The translations under genes were made by a program, and so were the position numbers. A stretch of 64,000 bases of DNA from Bacteroidales bacterium (GTDB lineage Bacteria; Bacteroidota; Bacteroidia; Bacteroidales; JAIOZK01), in assembly GCA_021740625.1 (NCBI GenBank), contig JAIOZK010000017.1:27211-91210 (forward strand). Reading direction: 5' to 3'. The notes under the pieces are model-generated. The model had not been told where the DNA came from. It worked only from the letters and a program-made list of their open reading frames with translations, and searched no databases. Within the stretch, counting starts at the first letter, position 1; each line of letters begins with the position of its first letter. Positions 45,412-53,435 of the stretch are shown here, piece by piece.

Positions 45412-45463
45412 CACATATGTTTATCTCTGAATATCAATTTATTTACACAAACAAACATATGTG
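45412..45463. promoter_or_regulatory. paired inverted ACATATGT sites between divergent genes
   Basis: CACATATGTTT (45412-45422) is repeated in inverted orientation as AAACATATGTG (45453-45463); each half also contains the palindrome ACATATGT. They lie between the LruC lipoprotein gene (minus) and the GT2 gene (plus), a natural place for an operator. The rest of the 345-base gap has only the promoter listed next. Confidence 0.4.
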
Positions 45464-45549
45464 CATATTCCCATATTAGGAAATTTCAGTCCATAAGCTG
45501 GAATCGGGTCTGTTTCAACGATGGATCAATAATTTCAATTTATTTGAAT

Positions 45550-45579
45550 GTTGATGATCCGTTAAATGTTTTATATTTG
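45550..45579 (+). promoter_or_regulatory. Bacteroidota-type promoter for the GT2-DUF2304 pair
   Basis: TTG (45551-45553), an 18-base spacer and TATATTTG (45572-45579) match the -33/-7 pattern. It is about 80 bases before the GT2 start. Confidence 0.6.
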
Positions 45580-45661
45580 CACTGAATCGATGTTGAATAA
45601 GATCATGTAAGCTGACAGTTTTTAACATCTTTTCTCCAAAACCAAACGATAAAAAGAAATT

Positions 45662-46411
45662 ATGATCAAATCAGAGAAACGGGATTCCTTGAAAGTACTG
45701 ATCATAATTCCGGCATATAATGAGGAAGATAATATTGTGGGGGTGATCCATGAAATCCATGAAGACTTTCCAAACTTTTACATTCTTGTTATCAACGACG
45801 GATCCATTGACAATACAAGCGAACTTGCCAGATCAACAGGTCTTGCCAGGGTCATTGACCTACCAGTGAATATGGGCATAGGAGCTGCGGTCCAAACCGG
45901 ATTTAAATATGCACATAAGAATGGATATGATATCACGCTTCAATTTGATGGTGATGGACAGCACATGGTAAAAGAAATATCCAAGATCGTCGATCCGGTT
46001 ATTCAGGGTGATGTGGACATGATGATCGGCTCCAGGTTTGTGCAGAACCTGGAGAGTTATAAATCACAACCCGTCAGGCGGCTCGGGATCAAAATATTTA
46101 ATTTTATCTCATATCTTTTGATCAGGCAGCGGATCAAAGACCAGACCTCAGGTTTCAGGGCCTTTAACAAAGAACTGATCGGATTCCTGGCAAAATATTA
46201 TCCCGTTGATTATCCTGAACCGGAAGTCATTATACTGCTGGGAAAAAATGGTTTTAAGATCGGTGAGGTATTCACCCAGATGCGGGAAAGACAGGGAGGA
46301 GCTTCTTCCATTCCTCTTTCAAGAGGACCTTTTTACATGACAAAAGTATTGCTGGCCATGTTCATGGCTGCCCTCAGAGAAAAAAGAATTAAACCCAAAA
46401 GCGATGTATAA
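45662..46411 (+). CDS. GT2 family glycosyltransferase (dolichyl/polyprenyl-phosphate-mannose synthase-like)
   Basis: The 249-residue protein is a GT-A fold transferase with IIIPAYNEEDNI near residue 15, VINDGSIDNT, the DxD-type QFDGDGQH near residue 100 and the late GSRFVQ and QTSGFRAFNKE motifs. It lacks C-terminal membrane helices. Members transfer a hexose from a nucleotide sugar to polyprenyl phosphate. It overlaps the DUF2304 gene by eight bases, a pairing often seen in polysaccharide loci. The locus to the right supplies the likely pathway. Confidence 0.92.
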   Translation: MIKSEKRDSLKVLIIIPAYNEEDNIVGVIHEIHEDFPNFYILVINDGSIDNTSELARSTGLARVIDLPVNMGIGAAVQTGFKYAHKNGYDITLQFDGDGQHMVKEISKIVDPVIQGDVDMMIGSRFVQNLESYKSQPVRRLGIKIFNFISYLLIRQRIKDQTSGFRAFNKELIGFLAKYYPVDYPEPEVIILLGKNGFKIGEVFTQMRERQGGASSIPLSRGPFYMTKVLLAMFMAALREKRIKPKSDV

Positions 46412-46796
46412 CGGAAGAATACAACTGGTTGCCATTCTGGGAAGTATAATCCTGATCATTTTCATTTTCCTGCTCATCAGGAAAAGAAAACTTAAAGAGG
46501 AGTATTCTGTTTTGTGGCTGTTTTTTAGTTTTGTGTTCCTGATATTATCTGTCTGGAGAGGCAGTGTTGACTGGATTGCTGCCAAGCTGGGCATTGCATA
46601 TGCACCTGCAGCCCTCTTGCTTGTTTTAGTGATGGCAATTTATATTATCATGATCGAATATTCCATGATCATATCAAAACTCGCCGACACCAACAAAAAC
46701 CTATCTCAGGAAGTCGGTATCTTAAAAGAAGAGCTTGAAGAACTCAGAAAAGAAGTTGAAGCATCAAAGGAAAAGGGCAAAGGAAAAAAACAATAA
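46404..46796 (+). CDS. DUF2304 membrane protein
   Basis: The 130-residue protein has three hydrophobic helices (about 7-24, 34-48, 62-85) and a C-terminal coiled-coil rich in Glu and Lys. DUF2304 proteins sit next to GT2 polyprenyl-phosphate transferases and probably anchor or assist them in the membrane; that is by association. The overlap with the GT2 gene supports a functional pair. Confidence 0.88.
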   Translation: MYNGRIQLVAILGSIILIIFIFLLIRKRKLKEEYSVLWLFFSFVFLILSVWRGSVDWIAAKLGIAYAPAALLLVLVMAIYIIMIEYSMIISKLADTNKNLSQEVGILKEELEELRKEVEASKEKGKGKKQ

Positions 46797-46837
46797 ATAG
46801 TGGTGACTTCTGGGCTTGGCTTTTTTAAACATTGGCT

Positions 46838-46861
46838 GTCAGTCTGAGCGGAGTCGAAGAC
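46838..46861. repeat. interspersed palindromic (REP-like) element, copy 3
   Basis: GTCAGTCTGAGCGGAGTCGA followed by AGAC has the CTGAGYGGAGTSGAAG core shared with the elements at 13101 and 30375. It lies across the stop codon of the glycosyltransferase gene on the minus strand. Confidence 0.55.
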
Positions 46862-47942
46862 CGGGCCTATAAACTTTCAGATAATCATGAATACAATCCT
46901 GCAAGCCGAACTTTTTCACTGGCTTTTGATCCCATTCATGGGCATTGGCCTTGATCAGGCACTTTTTCAATGCTTTGTGATCCATTCGCTCCATCTCCAG
47001 GTACTTCCCGCTTACAACTTCCTTCAGGGCCCCCTGGGCTGAGGAGATGATCGGAACACCCAGTGCAATCGTTTCTGCCGCAGCAAAACAAAAGCCTTCG
47101 CTATAGGAAGGAATAACCACACAACTGCTGTTTGCTATTTCCCGGTATAATTCTTCTTTCGACAGTTCATGAAGAAAGTTTACCTGCTCTTCGATTTGAC
47201 TGCCTTCAATGGACTGTTTGACAAACCTTAGTATATCATTCTTCTCCCGGGGGATGATCAGCTTCATGCTTGCATCCGGATGTTCGGCAAGAAAATCCAT
47301 GGCAGCAGGAATCAGCAGATCAAGACCCTTGGATGGCCCCAAACGGCCAAAATAAGTAAAAGTAAAATTGGATGGTTCTGAATGCTTGTAATTCGAGGCA
47401 TCCGCATAATCGACTCCATTGTAAATACGCAAAACCCTGCCGGGCTTCACCCCGGATGATACGAGGCTGTCTTTTGTAAATTCCGAAACAGCAATAAATT
47501 TATGAAAAGAAAAGCCAAGGATGAATTTCTCGTAATAATAAAACAACTTTCTCGAGAATCTGCCAATAAAGGGAAGTTTGAACCATAACTTGCCCCATGC
47601 CTCATGGAAAGTGATGAAGATCTTTTTGCCCCGCATTCTTGCGGCAAGATATGCCGGTACGGCTGCATTGTATGAAGTTGTATGGATCAGCTCAGCTTTG
47701 CCTGCATAATAAACCGCGTATGGCAAGCTAAAAAAAGTAAAGAGATAACGGTTATAAAAACTAAGCCTTCTTATCTTGACGCCCTTGAGCACTTCCCGCT
47801 TTTTGAGTTTGGAATCATACCTGTTTGTTAGTACTGTTACATCGTGACCATTTTCCACCAATTCCTCGCAAAGCATCTTAAAAAGCTTCTCAACACCGCC
47901 GATATGCGGGTAATAATATTCCAGGACAAACAGTATTCTCAA
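46839..47942 (-). CDS. GT4 family glycosyltransferase
   Basis: The 367-residue protein is a GT-B transferase: N-terminal MRILFVLEYYYPHIGGVEKL, C-terminal YFGRLGPSKGLDLLIPA and the donor-site motif SYSEGFCFAAAETIALGVP (E-x7-E). It probably adds a sugar to a glycan at the inner face of the membrane. Translation seems to begin at TTG, three bases after the stop of the preceding gene; no ATG is near. Its final codons (RPGLRLRSD) come from a palindromic repeat element that includes the stop codon, so its C-terminus has been replaced. Confidence 0.92.
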   Translation of the reverse strand: MRILFVLEYYYPHIGGVEKLFKMLCEELVENGHDVTVLTNRYDSKLKKREVLKGVKIRRLSFYNRYLFTFFSLPYAVYYAGKAELIHTTSYNAAVPAYLAARMRGKKIFITFHEAWGKLWFKLPFIGRFSRKLFYYYEKFILGFSFHKFIAVSEFTKDSLVSSGVKPGRVLRIYNGVDYADASNYKHSEPSNFTFTYFGRLGPSKGLDLLIPAAMDFLAEHPDASMKLIIPREKNDILRFVKQSIEGSQIEEQVNFLHELSKEELYREIANSSCVVIPSYSEGFCFAAAETIALGVPIISSAQGALKEVVSGKYLEMERMDHKALKKCLIKANAHEWDQKPVKKFGLQDCIHDYLKVYRPGLRLRSD

Positions 47943-47945
47943 GGC

Positions 47946-49055
47946 TTATGATTTTTTCTTATCTGCATTTTCAAATATATTGATAAAATCCTGTCCAAAC
48001 TTTTGCAGATTGAACTTCCGGGCCTGCATTAAGGATTCCTTTCGCAACTTTTCTCGCAAGGCATCATCGCTCAGCAGCCTTTCAATTTTTGCAGCAAGAT
48101 CTGTAACTGAATCCGGATTGAAATAGAGTACAGCATTACCACCTACCTCAGGCAAGCTGGATACCTCCGATACAATGCAGGGGGTTTCACATGAAAGGGC
48201 CTCCAGCACAGGAAACCCGAAACCTTCATAATAGGAAGGAAAGACAAATGACTCAGCCCCGGAATAAAGCGCAGGCAAAGACGCTCTCTCAACATATCCT
48301 GTCAAGACAATATCTTTCCGATAGGGATGCTTTTCCAGCATCCTCAGAAAACCTTTGTTTTTCCATCCCCCCTTCCCTGCCAGAACAAGCAAATGCTCAG
48401 TATTTTTCTGCTCTTTGAATTGTGCAAAAGCAGCCAGCAGCGTTTTCATATTTTTCCTGGGCTCCAGGGTAGACAGGGAAATGATATATTTTTTATGGAT
48501 ATTATACTTTCTAAGAACTGCAAGGTCTTGCTTCTTGCTGAAACCAGCCTCAATGGCAGGATAAATATAGATGGTTTTCTCAGAAACCTCAGGGTAAAAT
48601 GCAATGATATCATCCCGCGTGTTTTTACTATTCGCAACAACAACATCAGCATGCCTGACACTGTGCCGGATAAAAAATCGCTGGAAAAAAGCTGAGAAAA
48701 ATGGATGATGTTCGGGAAATTTCAGGGGAGTAAGATCATGAATGATGCTGATCCTTCTGGTGCAGGACGGTAAATTAAACGGACCGAAATGAGTAAGCTC
48801 AACATAAACATCGGGTTGATGCCGGGCAACATATCGTGGTATTCTGATAAAATGTTTGAGAGGATCTCTCCTGAAAGACTCTTTGGAAGGCATATAAACA
48901 TCCCGGGGCAACAAATCCTGTTGATCTTCTCTCAGGTAGTAAACCGGATAATCAGGAAAGTAAGTCTGAAAAGCCTGCCTCAGGAAGCTGATATAATAAT
49001 GTATGCCGGCTTTTTGCCTGTCGAGGGGTTCAGCATTTATCAGGATCTTTTTCAA
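47946..49055 (-). CDS. GT4 family glycosyltransferase (mannosyltransferase-like)
   Basis: The 369-residue GT-B protein shows IHDLTPLKFPEHHPFF, VANSKNTRDDII, LEPRKNMKTLL and the donor motif SYYEGFGFPVLEALSCETP. Its start is a TTG inside the last 26 bases of the VanZ gene, with no ATG in reach, so translation depends on coupling. It is a close paralogue of the GT4 at 52228-53331 (same INNN/DLTPLKFP layout). It is expected to transfer mannose or a similar sugar to a surface glycan. Confidence 0.92.
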   Translation of the reverse strand: MKKILINAEPLDRQKAGIHYYISFLRQAFQTYFPDYPVYYLREDQQDLLPRDVYMPSKESFRRDPLKHFIRIPRYVARHQPDVYVELTHFGPFNLPSCTRRISIIHDLTPLKFPEHHPFFSAFFQRFFIRHSVRHADVVVANSKNTRDDIIAFYPEVSEKTIYIYPAIEAGFSKKQDLAVLRKYNIHKKYIISLSTLEPRKNMKTLLAAFAQFKEQKNTEHLLVLAGKGGWKNKGFLRMLEKHPYRKDIVLTGYVERASLPALYSGAESFVFPSYYEGFGFPVLEALSCETPCIVSEVSSLPEVGGNAVLYFNPDSVTDLAAKIERLLSDDALREKLRKESLMQARKFNLQKFGQDFINIFENADKKKS

Positions 49056-49899
49056 GTGCCAATGCTTTAGTGTTGTGAATCTTGGTTAAGCTGGCACAAA
49101 AATAAAAATATAATATGGCAATGACAATTAATCCCTCCAGAGGCATTATAATATGATAGCGTACATCAAGATGTGAGATGCTGGTCCAGAAAGCTTTTGG
49201 AGGTTCTTTGATCAGGTTCAGGGGATGCGCAGGATCAGGTAGTATGCTCAGCACATTGGTCTTAATCAAAATAACAATACACAGCGTGATTGTCAGAATT
49301 GTTGCAAATATCGGGATTCGTGATCTCCAGTCCTGCATTTCCCGCAATGACTTTGATTTCGCATTGAAGGCAATTGGAAGCAATCCCCATGCAAGTCCTA
49401 TTTGATTCAAAACAATGTCATTAAAATCGAAATAGGGACTTTTGGGATCCAGGTAAAAATGCTGGTATCCTTCATCCAGAAACCCCAGCATCAAGCCCCA
49501 GAAAATGGCCTGGTAATAATTTCTCAACAAAGGAAACAGGAGAAAACCCAGGATCGCATACTGCAAAAAATGAATGGCTTCGATGTAATGAATGATGATC
49601 AGGGGATAGGATATCACTGTGAGTATCAACAAAACAAGCAGACTCACATAGCTGATAACATCTTTTCTTTTTATCAACAGCTTGCGGATCGCCACAAAAT
49701 ACAACAAAATAAAAAGTAAGGCGATTCCCAGCATGACTGCCTGGTAGGTCTCTCGCCCAACCTCATCAAAAACCGCTGTGATCTGCTTTCCAAACCACTC
49801 ATGCGGCAGAACAACCAGCAAGTAATACAAAAGCAAAATGATAGCGGCATAGGTCTTATGCTGTTGAAGATAATGCTGAATCTTGCTGGCCGGTCTCAT
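49030..49899 (-). CDS. VanZ-like membrane protein
   Basis: The 289-residue protein has seven or so membrane helices; the VanZ-like core is around residues 105-180, with EAIHFLQYAILGFLLFPLL, GFLDEGYQHFYLDPKSPYFD and FNDIVLNQIGLAWGLLP. The conserved His, Asp, Glu and Gln cluster (DEGYQ, DIVLN) marks the family. VanZ domains occur in glycopeptide-resistance and in surface-polysaccharide loci, function unclear. It overlaps the following GT4 gene by 26 bases and is one base from the PLP enzyme upstream. Confidence 0.85.
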   Translation of the reverse strand: MRPASKIQHYLQQHKTYAAIILLLYYLLVVLPHEWFGKQITAVFDEVGRETYQAVMLGIALLFILLYFVAIRKLLIKRKDVISYVSLLVLLILTVISYPLIIIHYIEAIHFLQYAILGFLLFPLLRNYYQAIFWGLMLGFLDEGYQHFYLDPKSPYFDFNDIVLNQIGLAWGLLPIAFNAKSKSLREMQDWRSRIPIFATILTITLCIVILIKTNVLSILPDPAHPLNLIKEPPKAFWTSISHLDVRYHIIMPLEGLIVIAILYFYFCASLTKIHNTKALALEKDPDKC

Positions 49900-49900
49900 A

Positions 49901-51088
49901 TTACAGTTCCTTCTTTACAGCATCAATGAGTAATTCAACATCTTTTTCCCCAATATCATCAGAAATGCTGATCCTGAAACCATTCAATGTGCGATAACGA
50001 ATTGGCTTCAGGATTATCTTATGTTCTTCATACATCCTATTCACAAATTTACCGGGATCTTCTGAAAGCAAAGAATAGGAAAGAATGCCATTGCGAACAT
50101 AGTTTCTACCCGGTATCATGGGGCTGATCCCGTTTACATTGCGGAAAGCATCATATATTTTCTGATTCAATGATTTTTTACGCGATAATTCTGCGGCGAT
50201 GGAATGTTGGCTGATCCATTCAAATCCCTTGTTTATGCTTAAGAAGGCCGGAAAATCAAGGGTGCTAAGATGTTGAAAATTCTCGATATTCCCGCTGCGT
50301 TTTTGATTTTCGCCATGCAAGGGCCAGATCTTTTCAACATTATCCTTTTTGATATGAATGAATCCCGTGCCCAGGGGACCCCGGAACCATTTGTGGTAAC
50401 AGGCGGCAAAATAGTCAGGATCAAGATCGTCAAGCAAAAAAGGGATGTGGGCAAAACTCTGCGCACCATCCAGCAATACTTTGGTATTGTTTCTTTTCGC
50501 AATTGCAATAATCTCTTCAACCGGCAGTTTCCGGCCGTTCCAGTTCAGGATATGTGTCAGGCATAATAATTTTGTTTTTGGGCTAAATGCCTTCTTATAG
50601 GCATTGATGATGGTTTGATCCGGGTCTGCGTTGATATTTATATAAACCGGGACAGGATTTATTCCATAGCGTTTTTCCAGTTGCCGTATTGTATTTTGAA
50701 CGAAAGGATAATCGTAAATACAGTAAATGATTTCATCCCCCTTTTGGAACTCAATGCCTCTCAGGATGGTATCAATTGCTTCGGTGGTATTTCGGGAGAG
50801 GGCTATTTCTTCAGAGGTGACATTTAGCTGTGAAGCTGTTCTAAAATTTGCTAGTTCAGCATTTTTAATATTTTGATTCCAAACATGATAAGGGGAAGAT
50901 TTTTCAATTTGCCGTGACCAATAATCATGCTCTTTCATTATTTCATCACATGGAACAGCTGTTGCGGCAATGTCAAGGTTTGTTATTGCACTTTCTAAAG
51001 GAAGAGCATTTTTCGCAAATATCAATTTTGAGCTCCCCAATACGGAAGTTAAAATGGTTGAATATTTTATAAAACTACGGCGATGCAT
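49901..51088 (-). CDS. Tat-exported class V aminotransferase-fold PLP enzyme
   Basis: The 395-residue protein starts with a Tat-type signal (MHRRSFIKYSTILTSVLG; twin arginine at residues 3-4). The mature part is a fold-type I PLP enzyme of the class V/CefD-like group: PLP-phosphate region LSRNTTEAIDTIL, PLP-binding Asp in LLDGAQSFAHIP and the Schiff-base Lys in YHKWFRGPLGTGF. Substrate is unknown; relatives are isopenicillin N epimerases, cysteine desulfurases and NDP-sugar or amino-acid lyases. Placement between VanZ and GT4 genes suggests work on an exported glycan or lipid precursor. PLP must be loaded before export, which fits Tat. Confidence 0.85.
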   Translation of the reverse strand: MHRRSFIKYSTILTSVLGSSKLIFAKNALPLESAITNLDIAATAVPCDEIMKEHDYWSRQIEKSSPYHVWNQNIKNAELANFRTASQLNVTSEEIALSRNTTEAIDTILRGIEFQKGDEIIYCIYDYPFVQNTIRQLEKRYGINPVPVYININADPDQTIINAYKKAFSPKTKLLCLTHILNWNGRKLPVEEIIAIAKRNNTKVLLDGAQSFAHIPFLLDDLDPDYFAACYHKWFRGPLGTGFIHIKKDNVEKIWPLHGENQKRSGNIENFQHLSTLDFPAFLSINKGFEWISQHSIAAELSRKKSLNQKIYDAFRNVNGISPMIPGRNYVRNGILSYSLLSEDPGKFVNRMYEEHKIILKPIRYRTLNGFRISISDDIGEKDVELLIDAVKKEL

Positions 51089-51135
51089 ACTTTTGCTTTT
51101 CAGGTAAACACCTTAATATTCAAATGATTATTGCA

Positions 51136-52089
51136 CTAAACATAATGAATAGACCTTATACAACTATATATTCTCAAACTATAAAACAATAGAAATATAG
51201 CAAGGAACTCTTCAAAAACTTCGTTCTCACCGGTAAAGCTAGATGCTACGATCATCATTGCAACATAGTATAAACTTGGATGTGGGGTGAGAATCTTATA
51301 GGTTAAGCTTTGTTCCTTCAAAGGAAAAAACCACAGCAGATTTAAAAATATAAAAAACAATATTCCAAAGACAGGATATATGAGCCAATAAACGGGATTA
51401 ATGAAATTATGAATATTTACTTCGTTCTGGAAATTATTTCTTTTGAAGAAATCTGATGTCTCAAAATTTAAATAGTGTTGCCCCCAACTAATTTCCTCAC
51501 CAAACACAAACAGAAGGAATAATGACATCACAATCAGATAGATGATCAATAGTTTATTGATAGAAATACCCTGTCTTTGTTTTTGCCATAAAACAAGTAC
51601 TGCAATTATTAGTATTACAGAAGAAGCCAGGAATAATGAGGAAGTCAATAACTCGAGAATGCCTTCTTTTTGAGGTTGCTTGAATAATAAGAACCTTATA
51701 TGAATCAAGACACTTAATATTACCGAAAAAACGAATACCTTCAGGTTAAAGTTCGTTTTGGTCAGAAGCGTATCATCCAACAGAAATCTCGCTAAGGCCT
51801 TCAGATCGATAATTGATCGGATAAACTTCAGTACTGGTTTTTGCAAATTAAACAAAAGAAAAACACCCAATAGGAAAAGTAAAATAATAAACAATCCAAA
51901 GGAATACTTGATAATCGATATCATATTTAACACGATGTACTGGCCCGTTTGGCTCTCCCGATCAAAATATGCAATCCCCAAAGAACTAAAGTAAGACACT
52001 AGTTTTGAGTAAAATATTGTTAGCAAGATTGTTATGATTAATAATGAAAAACCTGCTAATTTCATCTTGTTGCTTAAAATATTTTTCAT
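51136..52089 (-). CDS. multi-pass membrane protein of unknown function with GEEISWGQ motif
   Basis: The 317-residue protein has about eight hydrophobic helices. Between helices it carries GEEISWGQHYLNFETSDFF and NIHNF, a polar motif I associate with an uncharacterised membrane family found in polysaccharide gene regions. Conserved Glu, Trp and His suggest a catalytic or binding site at the outer face, which is inference. It is in the same orientation as the PLP enzyme gene, 47 bases upstream of it. Confidence 0.75.
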   Translation of the reverse strand: MKNILSNKMKLAGFSLLIITILLTIFYSKLVSYFSSLGIAYFDRESQTGQYIVLNMISIIKYSFGLFIILLFLLGVFLLFNLQKPVLKFIRSIIDLKALARFLLDDTLLTKTNFNLKVFVFSVILSVLIHIRFLLFKQPQKEGILELLTSSLFLASSVILIIAVLVLWQKQRQGISINKLLIIYLIVMSLFLLFVFGEEISWGQHYLNFETSDFFKRNNFQNEVNIHNFINPVYWLIYPVFGILFFIFLNLLWFFPLKEQSLTYKILTPHPSLYYVAMMIVASSFTGENEVFEEFLAIFLLFYSLRIYSCIRSIHYV

Positions 52090-52227
52090 ATGCTATCGGT
52101 TAAGTTCATCTATAATAAAAGATAAGATTCGCGGATATTCCTGACTATCAAACCAAGAACCACAAGAACAAGAGTGGCAATGTCAATTCTTTAAAAAACG
52201 TTGTTTCACCTTTTTCACTTCTAAATT

Positions 52228-53331
52228 TTATTCTTTAAATTTTTTACTAAGGATATATATAAAGTCTTTCGCAAATTTATCCCAGGAAAACTTTGCTGCC
52301 TGATCCAATGATTTCTTTTTTAAAGAATCTCTTAGTTTATTATCCTTAATAATCATTTCCATTTTCTCAGCAATATCATCTATAGAGTTAGGATCAACAT
52401 ATAAAACAGCATCCCCTCCAACTTCCGGAAGGCTTGAAACATTGGATGTAATACACGGAGCACCACATGCCATGGCTTCCAGAACCGGGAATCCAAACCC
52501 CTCATAAAAAGAAGGATAAATAAAAGCCGTTGCACTACTATAAAGAACTGGAAGATATTCAATGGCAACATAACCGGTCATAACAATATCATGCAAAAAG
52601 GGGTGTTTTTTTATTGTTTGATACATATCCTTTGACTTCCAACCCTTTCCACCAACAATAACCAACTGATGATTATTTTTACTTTTGGCTTTAAATTGTT
52701 TAAACGCCTCAAGGACACTGTTTATATTTTTCCTGGGCTCGAGGGTACCAACGAATAAAAAATAATCATTTTTAATTTCCGAAAAGTGATCCTTTATGCG
52801 GGCATCAACTGGTTTATAAATTTCTTCTTTACCAAGATAAATCCGTTCTGTTTTGTTCTCAGTCCATGGAAAAAATGAAACAAGGTCGTTTTTAGTATTA
52901 TTGGAGTTTGTAATTATTAAATCCGCTCTTCGAAGTATCCCAGGTAAAAAAATCCGCTGTAACAACTGACTATGAAACCTATGCCAATGAGGGAATTTAA
53001 GAGGGGTTAGATCGTGAATCATCGTTATTCTTTTTATCCCACGGTGTATATTAAATGGTCCGAAATGGGCTGGTTCCATCACAAAAGCAGGCTTGATCTT
53101 ATTGACCATTTGAGGAATTAAAAAAAACACTCTCAAAGCCCGATACCCGGGAATCGAATATTCCTTAATCACATAACTGGCCTTGTACTTAAGAGATTGG
53201 TTCCTTCCCTCCCGAACAATCATAATGTCCTCGCCCTTCAACGATTGCAGAGCAGTAATCATTTCCCTGGTAAAAACATGTACACCTGCCGATTGCATAT
53301 CAACAGGATCAGCTAGTATTATACCTTTCAT
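52228..53331 (-). CDS. GT4 family glycosyltransferase (mannosyltransferase-like)
   Basis: The 367-residue GT-B protein closely parallels the one at 47946-49055: AHFGPFNIHRGIKRITMIHD, DLTPLKFPHWH, TNSNNTKNDLVSFFP, LEPRKNINSVLEAF and PSFYEGFGFPVLEAMACGAP. Duplicate copies of this type are usual in loci that build repeated mannose or rhamnose units. It is divergent from the next GT2 gene; promoters for both lie in the 104-base gap. The 138 bases after its stop show nothing recognisable. Confidence 0.92.
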   Translation of the reverse strand: MKGIILADPVDMQSAGVHVFTREMITALQSLKGEDIMIVREGRNQSLKYKASYVIKEYSIPGYRALRVFFLIPQMVNKIKPAFVMEPAHFGPFNIHRGIKRITMIHDLTPLKFPHWHRFHSQLLQRIFLPGILRRADLIITNSNNTKNDLVSFFPWTENKTERIYLGKEEIYKPVDARIKDHFSEIKNDYFLFVGTLEPRKNINSVLEAFKQFKAKSKNNHQLVIVGGKGWKSKDMYQTIKKHPFLHDIVMTGYVAIEYLPVLYSSATAFIYPSFYEGFGFPVLEAMACGAPCITSNVSSLPEVGGDAVLYVDPNSIDDIAEKMEMIIKDNKLRDSLKKKSLDQAAKFSWDKFAKDFIYILSKKFKE

Positions 53332-53405
53332 TTATTATTGATTCCTAATTTGCAGCTAAAATTATAAACTATAAGACAAAAGAAAAATTATTCTCTTAAT
53401 AGGCT

Positions 53406-53413
53406 TATATTTG
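53406..53413 (+). promoter_or_regulatory. -7 box for the GT2 gene
   Basis: TATATTTG matches TAnnTTTG, 22 bases before the ATG at 53436. Confidence 0.55.
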
Positions 53414-53435
53414 CTTATTGATAATCTGGCTTTTT

